Assembly: GCA_031263685.1 (NCBI GenBank)
Contig: JAISFI010000350.1
Coordinates: forward strand, 1-32,873
Length of the DNA: 32,873 nt
Source: Dysgonamonadaceae bacterium
GTDB taxonomy: Bacteria; Bacteroidota; Bacteroidia; Bacteroidales; Azobacteroidaceae
Direction of reading: 5' to 3'
The notes beneath the pieces were generated by a model, which searched no databases, was not told the origin of the DNA, and saw only the letters and a program-made list of their open reading frames with translations. The position numbers and the translations under genes are program-made. This document shows positions 15,371 through 25,660 of the stretch, piece after piece; position 1 is the first letter of the stretch, and every line of letters starts with the position of its first letter.

Positions 15371-17638
15371 ATGAAAAAAATCCTTATTCTTCTGAGTTTC
15401 TTATTATGCTTGTTTCCATCCTTTGTGCAAGCAGTAATTACCACACCTTACCTGACGTCTATTGACTTGAAACAAATCAACAGTGCAGATAAAGAACGGA
15501 CGCGTCTTTGTCAGGGACACCTGAAATTCGATCGTCAGCCTACCGGTTTCTTTGTCGACAGTGGAATGAAGGTCGTTGTAAATGTCGAACTGTTAACGCC
15601 AGCTTTCGATAACGCAATGCCGGTTATATCCATCGGCACCCTGGGTTTCAATGTTCCCTATTCGGGGAAAACAGAAGGACGCTCCAAAACAGACATTACG
15701 TTGAAAGTCGGAACGAATACCATCTCTGCCTCCCAGCATAAAGGCGGATTGATATACCTCAGCTTCGTCACAAACACCGGCAGATCGCCTCAAGGCTTGG
15801 CACGCATCACGTTCACCGAAGAAAGCGGACACGTTCGGGCGCCGCAATACGTTTATGGTCAAACAACCGACGGCGAATTTAAAGAAATGATGGATACCTA
15901 TCAAACGCCCGATGTTGTTTACTATTCCGATTATGCCGTAGTGGTAGCTACCCGTGAATCGGCCACCCAATATTCACGTAATTATAATAAAAAGAATTGG
16001 ATGGATGACATTCATACTTTGCTGGCCAATGAAGATTCCATCAGCGGGCTGGACGATAACGACCCGAATCCGCTGCATCACCGCATGAAGGCCGGAGAAG
16101 TACGTTATCTGCTGGTCGAAAACACCAGCACAAGCCCACATGCCAACAGTGCAGGTTATACCGGTTATCCGTCGGGCAGTCGCCATCGCTATCTTACGGT
16201 ATTTTCGCCAGGCACTGCGGGCGATAACAATTCCTGGATGTTAGGGCATGAAATAGGGCATCAGCATCAACAGCCGGCCTATATGATTCCGTTGTCAGTC
16301 GAGTCGACTGTTAATATTTATTCCTACGTAGAAGAACGATATATGGTCTCATCCACCGGAGAAACCTACAACCGCACTTCGGCCGCCCGCTGGCAAACGG
16401 CTCAAAATACTTATCTGAAATATCCGATCGAAAAACGCATTTACAATATGGACGACAAAACACTGGAAACGCTCATTGGCTTCAACCGCGATGAACTCCG
16501 CTTTATGCCTTGGGAACAATTATTCCTGCTGTTTGGCGACGATTTCTATAAAAACCTGCACCGGGTTGTAAGAGAAGAAAAGGTATCTACCGGCGGCAAC
16601 GACGACGAAAGGCGTTTTTACCTGATATGGAAAGCTTCGCGGGTATCGGGCTACGATTTGCGCGAATTTTTCAACCAATGGGGTATCCGGATCATGACGG
16701 ATAATACGCTCAAGAATAAACTGCAAACCTATTTCGAGAAAGCCTTGACATCGGGCAAAATCGTTGATTTACCGCGACCCATCGGCGAGATCATCGGCAT
16801 CACCGGACAAAAAATGCCGGCATGGGCGCCGTTGACCTTACGCGGAATAACGACCTCGACGCCGGAAAATGAAATCTTAGACCGCACGAACTGGACGATT
16901 ACTACCTCTATTCAAGGCGCTTCCGATGCTGCCATAGGTGGCGACAAACCGGATTATATCATTGATGGAAGTACTGTTACCGCTTTTTCTTTCGTCAAAC
17001 CGGGACGTAGTTATGGCGGCGTCAACGCACCTTCCAGCTATGTACCTTCTTTTACCATTGATATGCAAACGTCCGCCTCATTCAATTTCTTCAAATATCA
17101 ACACCGGAACAGCGGAAATCAGGAAGAAATGTTACGGGCAAGAAAACTCTCTTTCTATGGCAAAAACAGTGAAGCGGACGAATTTCGACCGATCAGGGAA
17201 AACATTGTTATCAACTATTCGGAAAATAAAGACGTCATACAGGTTGAATTTCCGGAAGTTTCCTGTCGCTATGTCCGCGTGGACATCAACGAGTGGAATG
17301 AATCGGGTGGGAACACGGTGCAAGTGGCCGAGTTCGATTTGGGAATCATTCGCCCGGAAATGAATACGAATGTACAACAGCCCCGGGAAAACGCGGAGAA
17401 ATGTGATGTTTACCCGAATCCGATTGTTTCCGGACATCCCTTTTTTGTCCGTGCCGGCGACGGATGGACAGGCGCGAACCTGAACATTTATACAGCTTCG
17501 GGACAAAACGTATGGAAACAGCGGCTTGTTGATACCATGAATGAAATCAACCTCTCCGTTCCGGAAGGTTTCTACTTCTTGCAGATAGAGAAAGACGTTC
17601 GTCGAACAACAAGCAAGTTGCTGGTGACGAAAAGATAA
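15371..17638 (+). CDS. M60-like zinc metallopeptidase with discoidin-like module and T9SS sorting domain
   Basis: The 755-residue protein has a signal peptide (about 1-21). The catalytic part contains HEIGH (293-297) and Glu311, giving HEXXH-13-E, inside the M60 signature HEXXH-X(8-28)-E. M60-like (enhancin-type) peptidases from gut bacteria, such as B. thetaiotaomicron BT4244, cut mucin-type O-glycoproteins. A discoidin/F5-8C-like module follows (about 505-658; NWTITTS ... FVKPGRSY ... RYVRVDINEW). The last 80 or so residues form a type A sorting domain (YPNP at 681-684, FYFLQIEK, ending LLVTKR), which directs export by the type IX system and surface attachment. The gene lies 26 bp before SusC1, so it is very likely co-transcribed with the uptake genes and acts on their substrate outside the cell. 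Confidence 0.88.
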   Translation: MKKILILLSFLLCLFPSFVQAVITTPYLTSIDLKQINSADKERTRLCQGHLKFDRQPTGFFVDSGMKVVVNVELLTPAFDNAMPVISIGTLGFNVPYSGKTEGRSKTDITLKVGTNTISASQHKGGLIYLSFVTNTGRSPQGLARITFTEESGHVRAPQYVYGQTTDGEFKEMMDTYQTPDVVYYSDYAVVVATRESATQYSRNYNKKNWMDDIHTLLANEDSISGLDDNDPNPLHHRMKAGEVRYLLVENTSTSPHANSAGYTGYPSGSRHRYLTVFSPGTAGDNNSWMLGHEIGHQHQQPAYMIPLSVESTVNIYSYVEERYMVSSTGETYNRTSAARWQTAQNTYLKYPIEKRIYNMDDKTLETLIGFNRDELRFMPWEQLFLLFGDDFYKNLHRVVREEKVSTGGNDDERRFYLIWKASRVSGYDLREFFNQWGIRIMTDNTLKNKLQTYFEKALTSGKIVDLPRPIGEIIGITGQKMPAWAPLTLRGITTSTPENEILDRTNWTITTSIQGASDAAIGGDKPDYIIDGSTVTAFSFVKPGRSYGGVNAPSSYVPSFTIDMQTSASFNFFKYQHRNSGNQEEMLRARKLSFYGKNSEADEFRPIRENIVINYSENKDVIQVEFPEVSCRYVRVDINEWNESGGNTVQVAEFDLGIIRPEMNTNVQQPRENAEKCDVYPNPIVSGHPFFVRAGDGWTGANLNIYTASGQNVWKQRLVDTMNEINLSVPEGFYFLQIEKDVRRTTSKLLVTKR

Positions 17639-17664
17639 TTGAAAAGAATCTTAAGAAAATTCAC

Positions 17665-20559
17665 ATGAAACATTTAATTTACACGAGACATTTAATTTAC
17701 AGGAAATGCAGGGCAATCCATACTGCCGCTTTCTTTCGCTTCTCTGCGATGACAGTGGCGCTGCTTCTTTCGGCATGGAATCTGCCTGCTCAAAAACTGC
17801 CGGTGTTATTGGGGGAACAGGACTCCATTACGCGTATACAATCGATATCTGCCGTTTCGGGCGACCGGTTGTTGCACCGCCCCACCTTCCAGATGGAAGG
17901 ATTTTTAGACGGCACATTGCCGGGTTTGTACGTAAACATGACGCAGGGATACACCACCAATCAAGCCTCTTTGCTTATGCGCAGACGCACCCTTTTGATT
18001 GTTGTAGACGGTATTCCCCGTTCGGACGCCAATATACCGGCCAGCCAGATAGAAACGCTTTCCATCATCAAAGACGGCTTGGGTTTAGCTGCCTGGGGAA
18101 TGTCGAGCGGCGACGGCGTTTTGTATATCAAAACCAAACGGGGTGATGTATCCGGGATGAAAATAGATTTTACCGCTCAGGTATCGAATGCTTCGCAGAT
18201 ATTTCGCCCCAAGTTTCTGGATGCCTACAGTTACGCGTCCCTGTTAAATCAGGCGCTAATCAATGACGGTGGCGTTCCGCTTTATACGGAAGATGATTTG
18301 ACGCTCTATCAAAACGGAAAGAATCCATATACACATCCCAATGTAGACTGGTATGATGTCCTGATGCGCAACAATGCGCCCATTCAGCAATATAACCTGA
18401 ATCTGTCCGGAGGAACTGTGGATGCACAATATTTTATCGACTTGAATGTTTTCGACCAGCAGGGCTTTCTGAAACAGGATAAATCGCTCAATGCCTACGA
18501 TACGCGCGAAAACTTCAAGAAATATTCCCTGCGTACCAACGTCGACATCCGTATCACCGACAGGACGCTTTTCCACGTCAATGTTTTCGGACAGATGTTC
18601 CGCGAAAACACGCCGGGTAAAACCATGATGGGAGATATTTATAAGGCTTTACACACGACCCCAAATAATGCTTATCCCATTAGAAACCTGCCGGCCGACG
18701 TCAACGGCTTCGGCGTCATGGAAGAAACATACGGCGGAAATATCAATTACACGAACAACCTGTACGCACAGTCACTCGAATCGGGATATACCATGTATCC
18801 GAAAACCGATTTCAATTTCGACCTGATATTGGAGCATCAATTCTCCAACTCGCTGAAAGGCTTATACGTAAAAGGCCTGTATTCTTATAATTCTTCCTAT
18901 CGCGAAAACATGAAGCGTACCAAAGGTTACGATATCTGGGAATACAGCAGGCCGGATAATGCCGATCCTGCCATACCGGAGAATGATCCGCGCTATTACA
19001 CCAAAAGACTGTCGGCAGCAACACCGGCCAATGCTACCGAATACAGTCGCGTGAATCGTTTGCAATATTTAGAATTGTCTACCGGCTATCATTTTGCTAT
19101 TGGGAAGAGTCATTCCAATACGAAATTAAGCTATTGGTCGAACGAATATGTGTTAAAAAGCGAAAATTTGCCGATGTATAAGGAAGGCTTCAATATCCAT
19201 TCGGAATACGATTTCGACAAACGCTACCTGGCGGAAGTGAGCCTCTCGACGATGCGCTTGAATTTTCTGAAGCCAGGACAGCAATGGGGTTTCTTTCCGG
19301 CAGCCGGTTTGGGTTGGAATATCGCTGCCGAAGATTTCTTCCCGGCGTCTGCGGTCAATGTCTTGAAACTGCGCACGACTTATGGATTAAACGGTAACGA
19401 TGGTACCGGCTACTTTTTTAGAAGCGGCACTGGAAACATGACCGACTATTATTTTACTTATATCAAGAGATATAAAGATGGCTCTAATGTTACCCTCGGA
19501 CAAACGGCTGCCGGCCTGAAAACCCTGGTCGAATCCGGATTGCCTTTCGTTTCGCAATGGGAAAAAAGCAAGCGCTGGGTTGTTGGCCTGGACATGGAAA
19601 CTGCCGATAAAACGCTAAGCGCCACGCTGGAGTACTTCAACAATCATCATTTTGATATACTGCAAGTCAACAGTTCTAAAAACAACAACGGTTTAATAGG
19701 TATCGATTCACCGAAAGAAAATATCGGCGCTTATCGTCTGCAAGGTGTTGAAGTGGATGTCGCCTACGGCAAACAATTCGGGAATTTCTCGCTGCAAACC
19801 CAGGCACATGCTACTTTTTATTACAGTGAAGTATTGGCAAACGGCGAGCCTGTCTTCCCCGAATCTTATATGCAACGGGTAGGAGCGCGGCACGGCGCTA
19901 CATTCGGTTATGTGGCCGACGGCCTTTTCCAGACGAACGAAGAGATTGCCGATTATCTGCAACACTATACCGTAGACGGATATATTCCGCAACCGGGCGA
20001 TTTGAAATATCAGGACCTAAATGGCGATTACATCATCGACGGCCGTGATATTCGGGAAATCACCACACGGGCGCCACGTATCGAATACGGTCTTTACCTG
20101 TCTGCCGGCTGGAAAGGCTTGGAGTTGTCCATGCAATGGTCTGGCTTGGCAAACAGCGAAAACATCATCAATGATTTGCCTTTCGCCATCAATGCATCGG
20201 ATGCTTACGGACAGGCTTGGGAAGATCACTTGGATTACTGGCGACCCGATAATCCTCAGGCAAGCTATCCGAGGGTATCTGCTTCCGGAAATTCCTATAA
20301 TGAGAGAACCTCTACTTTCTGGCTGAAAAACACTGGATACCTGCGCTTGAAGAACGTCGAATTATCTTATTCCCTGCCTGCCAAATGGGTATCGGCCATA
20401 CATCTGTCCGGTGTTAAGTTCTTTGTTGGCGCATACAACGTATTGACGCTGTCGTCCTTGAAAGATCGCGATCCGGAACTGATTAATTACTCCAATGACA
20501 CCTCCGGCATTGCACCTAATATCAAGGCCTATAATTTCGGTTTGAATGTTCAATTTTAA
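17665..20559 (+). CDS. SusC/RagA-like TonB-linked outer-membrane protein, lacking the N-terminal extension (SusC1)
   Basis: This 964-residue protein has a long N-terminus with a hydrophobic core (about 29-42, ending PAQ). The plug begins almost at once (SAVSGDRLLHRP, about residue 64; DGTLPGLYV; VVDGIPRS; ending VLYIKTKRG near 160). The usual carboxypeptidase-regulatory-like domain and a clear TonB box are missing, and the plug motif normally reading like IRG is LLMRR. The remainder is a 22-strand-type barrel with typical SusC elements (YSLPAKWV, then YNVLTLSSLKDRDPE near the end). The partner SusD1 starts 13 bp later. It may move substrate with a changed TonB link or act as an accessory pore. 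The start is uncertain: the DNA repeat ATTTAATTTACA occurs twice at the first codons, and Met29 is an alternative. Confidence 0.85.
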   Translation: MKHLIYTRHLIYRKCRAIHTAAFFRFSAMTVALLLSAWNLPAQKLPVLLGEQDSITRIQSISAVSGDRLLHRPTFQMEGFLDGTLPGLYVNMTQGYTTNQASLLMRRRTLLIVVDGIPRSDANIPASQIETLSIIKDGLGLAAWGMSSGDGVLYIKTKRGDVSGMKIDFTAQVSNASQIFRPKFLDAYSYASLLNQALINDGGVPLYTEDDLTLYQNGKNPYTHPNVDWYDVLMRNNAPIQQYNLNLSGGTVDAQYFIDLNVFDQQGFLKQDKSLNAYDTRENFKKYSLRTNVDIRITDRTLFHVNVFGQMFRENTPGKTMMGDIYKALHTTPNNAYPIRNLPADVNGFGVMEETYGGNINYTNNLYAQSLESGYTMYPKTDFNFDLILEHQFSNSLKGLYVKGLYSYNSSYRENMKRTKGYDIWEYSRPDNADPAIPENDPRYYTKRLSAATPANATEYSRVNRLQYLELSTGYHFAIGKSHSNTKLSYWSNEYVLKSENLPMYKEGFNIHSEYDFDKRYLAEVSLSTMRLNFLKPGQQWGFFPAAGLGWNIAAEDFFPASAVNVLKLRTTYGLNGNDGTGYFFRSGTGNMTDYYFTYIKRYKDGSNVTLGQTAAGLKTLVESGLPFVSQWEKSKRWVVGLDMETADKTLSATLEYFNNHHFDILQVNSSKNNNGLIGIDSPKENIGAYRLQGVEVDVAYGKQFGNFSLQTQAHATFYYSEVLANGEPVFPESYMQRVGARHGATFGYVADGLFQTNEEIADYLQHYTVDGYIPQPGDLKYQDLNGDYIIDGRDIREITTRAPRIEYGLYLSAGWKGLELSMQWSGLANSENIINDLPFAINASDAYGQAWEDHLDYWRPDNPQASYPRVSASGNSYNERTSTFWLKNTGYLRLKNVELSYSLPAKWVSAIHLSGVKFFVGAYNVLTLSSLKDRDPELINYSNDTSGIAPNIKAYNFGLNVQF

Positions 20560-20572
20560 ATATCAACGCAAC

Positions 20573-22393
20573 ATGAAATATCCGCTTACAAATATAATGT
20601 GCCGTTTGCCGTTCATCCTTGCCTGTAGCCTGCTTTTCTTTTTTCCGGCATGTTACAACTTCGAGACAGAACCTTATGAATGGAATTCGGAAGATAAAGT
20701 GTTGAGTCTGCAAGATTCGACTGAGAATAGCGCTATCAAGAAACTGTTTTACGCAACGTATTTGGATTTGCCTTTGTTGCATATCCGTTTACAATCTTCC
20801 AGCAGTTACCTGGATGCCGCTACCGACGACGGTGTGCCTACCAAAAGCGTTGGTGGCAACGGCAGTCTGGATAATTACCGTAACGGTTTGTTATCGCCGG
20901 GCAACATCGCCGATTTGGATGGCGATGCTTGGGACAGGAATTATAGTGGTATCCGCCGCGTCAATCTTTTTCTGGAAAAGATACAACTCTTTCCAGCCTC
21001 TACTCAGTTGCCTGTCGAGAGAATCGTTCGCATGAAGGCGGAAGCCCGACTGCTACGCGCTTACTACTACTTTGAACTGATGAAACGCTGGGGAGGCGTT
21101 CCAATGCTGGGCGACCAGGTATTGGATGTAAACAGCGATGTGCATATTCCCCGCAGTACGATCGACGAAGTCTCGAATTACATCATCAGCGAAATCAGCC
21201 CCGATGTAACGGCCTGTCCGAATAGCTGTTTCCCCGATTTGCACGCAGCGCAGTCTACGGCTTCGGAAGACCCGACCGAGATCGGACACGTTAACCAGGG
21301 GGTCGCTTTGGCCTTACTTTCCCGCCTGAAGCTCTACCTGGCAAGTCCTCTGTATAATCCATCCAACAATCCCGACAAATGGCGCGATGCGGCAAATGCT
21401 GCCGATACGCTGATTAAATTGGGTGTATATGAGTTGTATACAGGCGCCGACATGACCAAATTATTCGCCATGAATGCCAGTGACTTTCCTCACAAGGAAA
21501 TGATTATGATCAAGGAGATGGGCAGCAACTCTGCCATAGAACAGAAGAATAGTCCCTCCGGATATACTTATGGTACAGCTTCCGGTGCGCAGAGCACTGT
21601 TCGTTCGGAAGGAGCAACCAGTCCCAGTCAAAATCTGGTAGACGCATTTCTCATGATCGACGGCAGATCTATCTTTGTAGATTACGATCCGGAAAAAGGA
21701 ATAGATCCGTCTGTCAATTATAATCCGCAAAATCCCTATACCAATCGGGATCCGCGTTTGGCGCGTACCGTTTTTCACCACAACCAGCGATGGTTGAAAA
21801 GGATGATAGAAGTTTACGATGGCGGACAAGACAGGGGAGCCGTTAAAGGCGCTGTTTACACGCAAACCGGCTATTACTTGAGAAAGTTCCTGGGCGATAA
21901 TACGAGTACCGAATCTTATACAGCGCTTTATCATCATTACCAGATTTTCCGCTACGCCGAAATACTCTTGAATTATGCGGAAGCCGTCAATGAATATGAT
22001 CCGGGCAATGACGCCGAGATCACAAAAGGTTTGATTGCCCTGCGGAAACGGGCAGGTATCCGTGCCGGTGCAGATGCACGTTACGGATTGCCCGCTACTT
22101 ACACGCAAGACTTGATGCGCCGGATTATCCGCAACGAACGCCGGATTGAACTGGCTTTTGAAGACCATCGCTTCTGGGACATCCGCCGCTGGAAAATCTG
22201 CGATGAAGGCGATGCCGTGATGACGAAACCGGTCAGAGGCGTACGCATTACGCGCGATGGCACGAGGTTTACCTACGATTATGTTGATGTACGCAACTCC
22301 CGTTTTGCGTCGCACATGTACTGGTATCCGATTCCCCGTTCGGAAATGCAAGGCAATACCAATCTGGTACAAAATCCGGGTTGGAATTATTAA
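20573..22393 (+). CDS. SusD/RagB-like surface lipoprotein (SusD1)
   Basis: I start at 20573, which gives 606 residues with a proper lipoprotein signal (Cys27 in FFFPAC). An in-frame ATG at 20546 would add nine residues and overlap SusC1. SusD proteins cap the SusC barrel and bind glycans or peptides at the surface. Family hallmarks are clear: KAEARLLRAYYYFELMKRWGGVPM near 160-185, the helical TPR-like body, YAEILLNYAEAVNEYDPG near 460, and RRIIRNERRIELAFEDHRFWDIRRWK near 520-545. The C-terminus QNPGWNY is typical. It forms a pair with SusC1 (13 bp apart) and is followed by SusC2 after 21 bp. Confidence 0.93.
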   Translation: MKYPLTNIMCRLPFILACSLLFFFPACYNFETEPYEWNSEDKVLSLQDSTENSAIKKLFYATYLDLPLLHIRLQSSSSYLDAATDDGVPTKSVGGNGSLDNYRNGLLSPGNIADLDGDAWDRNYSGIRRVNLFLEKIQLFPASTQLPVERIVRMKAEARLLRAYYYFELMKRWGGVPMLGDQVLDVNSDVHIPRSTIDEVSNYIISEISPDVTACPNSCFPDLHAAQSTASEDPTEIGHVNQGVALALLSRLKLYLASPLYNPSNNPDKWRDAANAADTLIKLGVYELYTGADMTKLFAMNASDFPHKEMIMIKEMGSNSAIEQKNSPSGYTYGTASGAQSTVRSEGATSPSQNLVDAFLMIDGRSIFVDYDPEKGIDPSVNYNPQNPYTNRDPRLARTVFHHNQRWLKRMIEVYDGGQDRGAVKGAVYTQTGYYLRKFLGDNTSTESYTALYHHYQIFRYAEILLNYAEAVNEYDPGNDAEITKGLIALRKRAGIRAGADARYGLPATYTQDLMRRIIRNERRIELAFEDHRFWDIRRWKICDEGDAVMTKPVRGVRITRDGTRFTYDYVDVRNSRFASHMYWYPIPRSEMQGNTNLVQNPGWNY

Positions 22394-22414
22394 TCAAACT
22401 AATCTCATCCTAAT

Positions 22415-25400
22415 ATGAAACAGACAGATTATTCATACATATATTATCGTTTACTGTTCATCGTCCTCGTACTGTTCGTTCCTTTTTTCCTGCAAGCGCA
22501 AACGCTGGTGAAAGGTGTTGTGGTTGACGACGAAAATGAACCGCTTATCGGCGCTTCCGTCATCGAAGACGGTTATCCTGCCAATGGGACTGTTACCGGC
22601 CTTGATGGAAATTTCAGCTTGAAACTGAATGCCTCCCAATCGAGCGTCAAGATACAGTACCTGGGTTATAAAACCGTGACAGTGACTCCTCCAGCAAGCG
22701 GAGAGATGCGCGTTGTCTTATTTCCCGACGAGCGGGTGTTGCAGGAAGTAGAAGTTGTGCAGGTTGGTTTCGGATCGAAATCGCGTATTTCGAATGTTGC
22801 CGCTATCAGTCAAATCAATGCCGCGCAAATCCGGCAGATACCCACTACGTCCATTCAAAACGCTTTGGCGGGACGTTTGCCCGGCTTGTTCCATTTGCAG
22901 GGAAGCGGTCGTCCGGGAGAAGATGCGGCAAAAATATTTATCCGGGGTATCGGTACCTTTGCCGACGTGGAACACACGCCGCTGGTACTGATCGACGATG
23001 TGGAATCGGATATAGAAACGCTTTCGCGCCTTTCGGGCAATGAAATAGAAGAAGTTTCTATCCTCAAAGACGCCGGCAGTACCTCCATCTTCGGTATCAA
23101 AGGCGCCGACGGGGTTATCCTGATCACTACCCGCCGCGGAAAGGCTGGAAAACCCAAGCTTACGTTCCACGCAAACTTCGGATTGCAGCGACCGACGTAT
23201 AAAAATGAGTTTCTCAATTCTTACGAAAGTTTATCCCTGCTCAAAGAACTTCACCTGAACAACGGAAATGAAGCAGCCCTGCAGCAGGAACGCTATTTCA
23301 GCGACACAGCCCTGGAACATTACCGCCTGGGCGACGATCCTTACCGTTATCCCGATGTTAACTGGTATGACTTGTTGTATAAAAAGTTTTCGCTTATGCA
23401 GCAATATACTGCCGACATACAGGGCGGATCGGAAAAAGTGAATTATTTCGTTTCCTTTGCTTATCTGGATCAGGGTGGCTTATTCAAAGATTTGGATAAA
23501 CCGGAAGATTTTAATAATGATTATTATCAGCGTCGTTACAACCTTCGTTCCAATATTGATGTCAAGATAACCAAAGATTTCCTGATGAAGTTAAGCGCCA
23601 ATGCTATTCTGGCAGAGATTAACGAGCCGAATTTGCCTGCTACGCGTGGTAGCGATATCAATATCTTCAGACGCATACTGGGCGCCGGTATCGCATCTTA
23701 TCACTATCCGGCCTATAATCCGGATAATTCTTTCGGCGGATACACGGGAACGTATATCAACCCGCTGGCATTGATGACCTATGGCGGTTATAAACGGAAA
23801 TTCGACAATAATCTGAACGGTAATCTTATGTTGGAACATCAGTTGGATTTTATAACCAAAGGATTGAAAGTGCGGGGCGTGCTGGGGCTGACCAATACTT
23901 GGGGTTTTAACCGGAACCTGACGCGGAGCGAAGTGCTGGATTATTATTACGAGCCGGAAAAACAAACTTATACGCCGGTAATTACCAACCAGTATATGCT
24001 GCCGCTACTGGAAGTGGCTTCCACCGGTATTACGCCGGTGATACAAATCAATACCCGTTTCGATTTGTCTTACAGTCGCCGGTTTGGGGCGCACGCTTTC
24101 GATGCCCTGCTCCTGGGCAACTGGTACACCCGCCGTTCGGGTAAAGATAATCAGCGGAACTCGATCAATTATTCGGGACGTATCGGCTATAACTACGACG
24201 CCCGGTACATTGTTGAATTTAGTACGGCCTACAACGGATCGGACGAGTTTACCAAAGATAACCGCTTTGATTATTTCCCGGCGCTAAGCTTGGGTTGGAA
24301 CCTGGCAGAGGAGCCTTATATGGGAGATTTCTTCCGGAGAATTAAAATCGACATGCTCAAGTTGAGAGGATCTTACGGTTTGAGCGGATCCGATAAAATT
24401 GCCGGCAGCAATTACGCTTATCAGGAAGCTTACGGACGGATCATGGACTATTATTTCGGAGAAACACCTGCCAAAATGGTTGCATTGGGATTGTGGCAAT
24501 ATCCGAATCCGGATATGAAATGGGAATCCGATAGAAAGACAGATGCCGGTATCGACCTCCGCATGTTCAACAACCGCCTTTCGGCCACTGTGGACTATTT
24601 TTACAATAAACGGACAGATATTCTGGCGCAGCGGGCAGGAATTGTGTACTATGCAGGTTTCCTGAATGTCTTTGCCGATAAAAACAACACCGGGTCGGCC
24701 ACCAAAATAACCATACTTCCGCCCTCCAACATTGGTCGTACCGAAAACAGTGGCTGGGATGGCGAGGTTTCGTGGCGCGATAAGTTTAGTGATAACTTCT
24801 CGTATTTTGCACGCGGCACCTTTTCCTTTGCGAGAAATAAAATTCTGTATATGGACGAAGCGCCCAGCGAATACAAGCTGAGTATGCAAACCGGACGTCC
24901 TATTGGAACTATCTTCGGATTTGTTGCCGACGGTTTCTATGATTCTTACGAAGAAATAGCGAACAGTCCCTACGATGCCAACGGACGCGATATACAGCCG
25001 GGCGACTTGAAGTACAAAGACATCAGTGGGCCGAACGATGCGCCCGACGGTATCATCAATGAATACGATAAAGTCGCTATCGGAAATAAGCGACCCGATT
25101 TCATCTACGGCTTTTCATTGGGATTTTCGTACGGGGATTTCGATTTCTCCACCCTCTTTCAGGGAGCCACCGGCGCTTCGGTCAGCATAGAGGAAATGTT
25201 GCGGCTGGCCGACGGTTCCAACTCCATTGTAGGTAGCTCCAACGGTAAGCCGATGCCGATTCATCAGGGACGGTGGACGTATTATGACGACCTCGGCAAC
25301 AAAGTCTCCGCCCCGGAACAGTTGATGAGCATGAACAGCGACGCTACTTATCCGCGACTGCTGCCCGGAAACAATAAGAACAACGCTCAATCGACGTTCT

Positions 25401-25642
25401 GGTTACGATCGGCCAACTATGTGCGCTGGAAAAGCATCGAAGTAGGTTATAATCTGCCTCAAAAATGGCTAAATAAAGCTGGCGTAAGCAATATCCGTTT
25501 CTACTTTACCGCCCATAACCTGTTTACCTGGTCGGGATTGAAAGAGTATCAAATAGACCCCGAAAGTTCTCTGGAAGATAATCCACTGGCTACCTATCCG
25601 CAACAGCAGGTGTATAACTTTGGCTGTCATATCTCATTTTAA
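22415..25642 (+). CDS. SusC/RagA TonB-linked outer-membrane transporter (SusC2)
   Basis: The 1075-residue protein has the complete SusC layout. The signal peptide ends near residue 29 (FFLQAQ). A carboxypeptidase-regulatory-like domain follows (about 32-110; VKGVVVDDENEPLIGASV, then QYLGYKTVTV). The TonB-box region (LQEVEVVQVGFGS, about 108-121) and the plug come next (SIQNALAGRLPGL, KIFIRGIGTF, VSILKDAGSTSIFG, GVILITTRRG at about 232-241). A large barrel ends with YNLPQKWLNKAGV and NFGCHISF. It imports bulky nutrients across the outer membrane using TonB energy, with SusD2 (18 bp downstream) as its lid. Compared with SusC1 it keeps all parts needed for normal function, so it is probably the main transporter of the locus. 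Confidence 0.95.
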   Translation: MKQTDYSYIYYRLLFIVLVLFVPFFLQAQTLVKGVVVDDENEPLIGASVIEDGYPANGTVTGLDGNFSLKLNASQSSVKIQYLGYKTVTVTPPASGEMRVVLFPDERVLQEVEVVQVGFGSKSRISNVAAISQINAAQIRQIPTTSIQNALAGRLPGLFHLQGSGRPGEDAAKIFIRGIGTFADVEHTPLVLIDDVESDIETLSRLSGNEIEEVSILKDAGSTSIFGIKGADGVILITTRRGKAGKPKLTFHANFGLQRPTYKNEFLNSYESLSLLKELHLNNGNEAALQQERYFSDTALEHYRLGDDPYRYPDVNWYDLLYKKFSLMQQYTADIQGGSEKVNYFVSFAYLDQGGLFKDLDKPEDFNNDYYQRRYNLRSNIDVKITKDFLMKLSANAILAEINEPNLPATRGSDINIFRRILGAGIASYHYPAYNPDNSFGGYTGTYINPLALMTYGGYKRKFDNNLNGNLMLEHQLDFITKGLKVRGVLGLTNTWGFNRNLTRSEVLDYYYEPEKQTYTPVITNQYMLPLLEVASTGITPVIQINTRFDLSYSRRFGAHAFDALLLGNWYTRRSGKDNQRNSINYSGRIGYNYDARYIVEFSTAYNGSDEFTKDNRFDYFPALSLGWNLAEEPYMGDFFRRIKIDMLKLRGSYGLSGSDKIAGSNYAYQEAYGRIMDYYFGETPAKMVALGLWQYPNPDMKWESDRKTDAGIDLRMFNNRLSATVDYFYNKRTDILAQRAGIVYYAGFLNVFADKNNTGSATKITILPPSNIGRTENSGWDGEVSWRDKFSDNFSYFARGTFSFARNKILYMDEAPSEYKLSMQTGRPIGTIFGFVADGFYDSYEEIANSPYDANGRDIQPGDLKYKDISGPNDAPDGIINEYDKVAIGNKRPDFIYGFSLGFSYGDFDFSTLFQGATGASVSIEEMLRLADGSNSIVGSSNGKPMPIHQGRWTYYDDLGNKVSAPEQLMSMNSDATYPRLLPGNNKNNAQSTFWLRSANYVRWKSIEVGYNLPQKWLNKAGVSNIRFYFTAHNLFTWSGLKEYQIDPESSLEDNPLATYPQQQVYNFGCHISF

Positions 25643-25660
25643 CAATAAAAACTCAATCTT

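Noticed and set aside
20546-20572. Upstream ATG for SusD1
   Set aside because: It overlaps the end of SusC1 and places a charged stretch before the lipoprotein signal; the start at 20573 gives a standard signal.
21461-22372. 303-residue - strand frame inside SusD1
   Set aside because: It is the shadow of a strongly conserved SusD gene on the + strand and has no family features.
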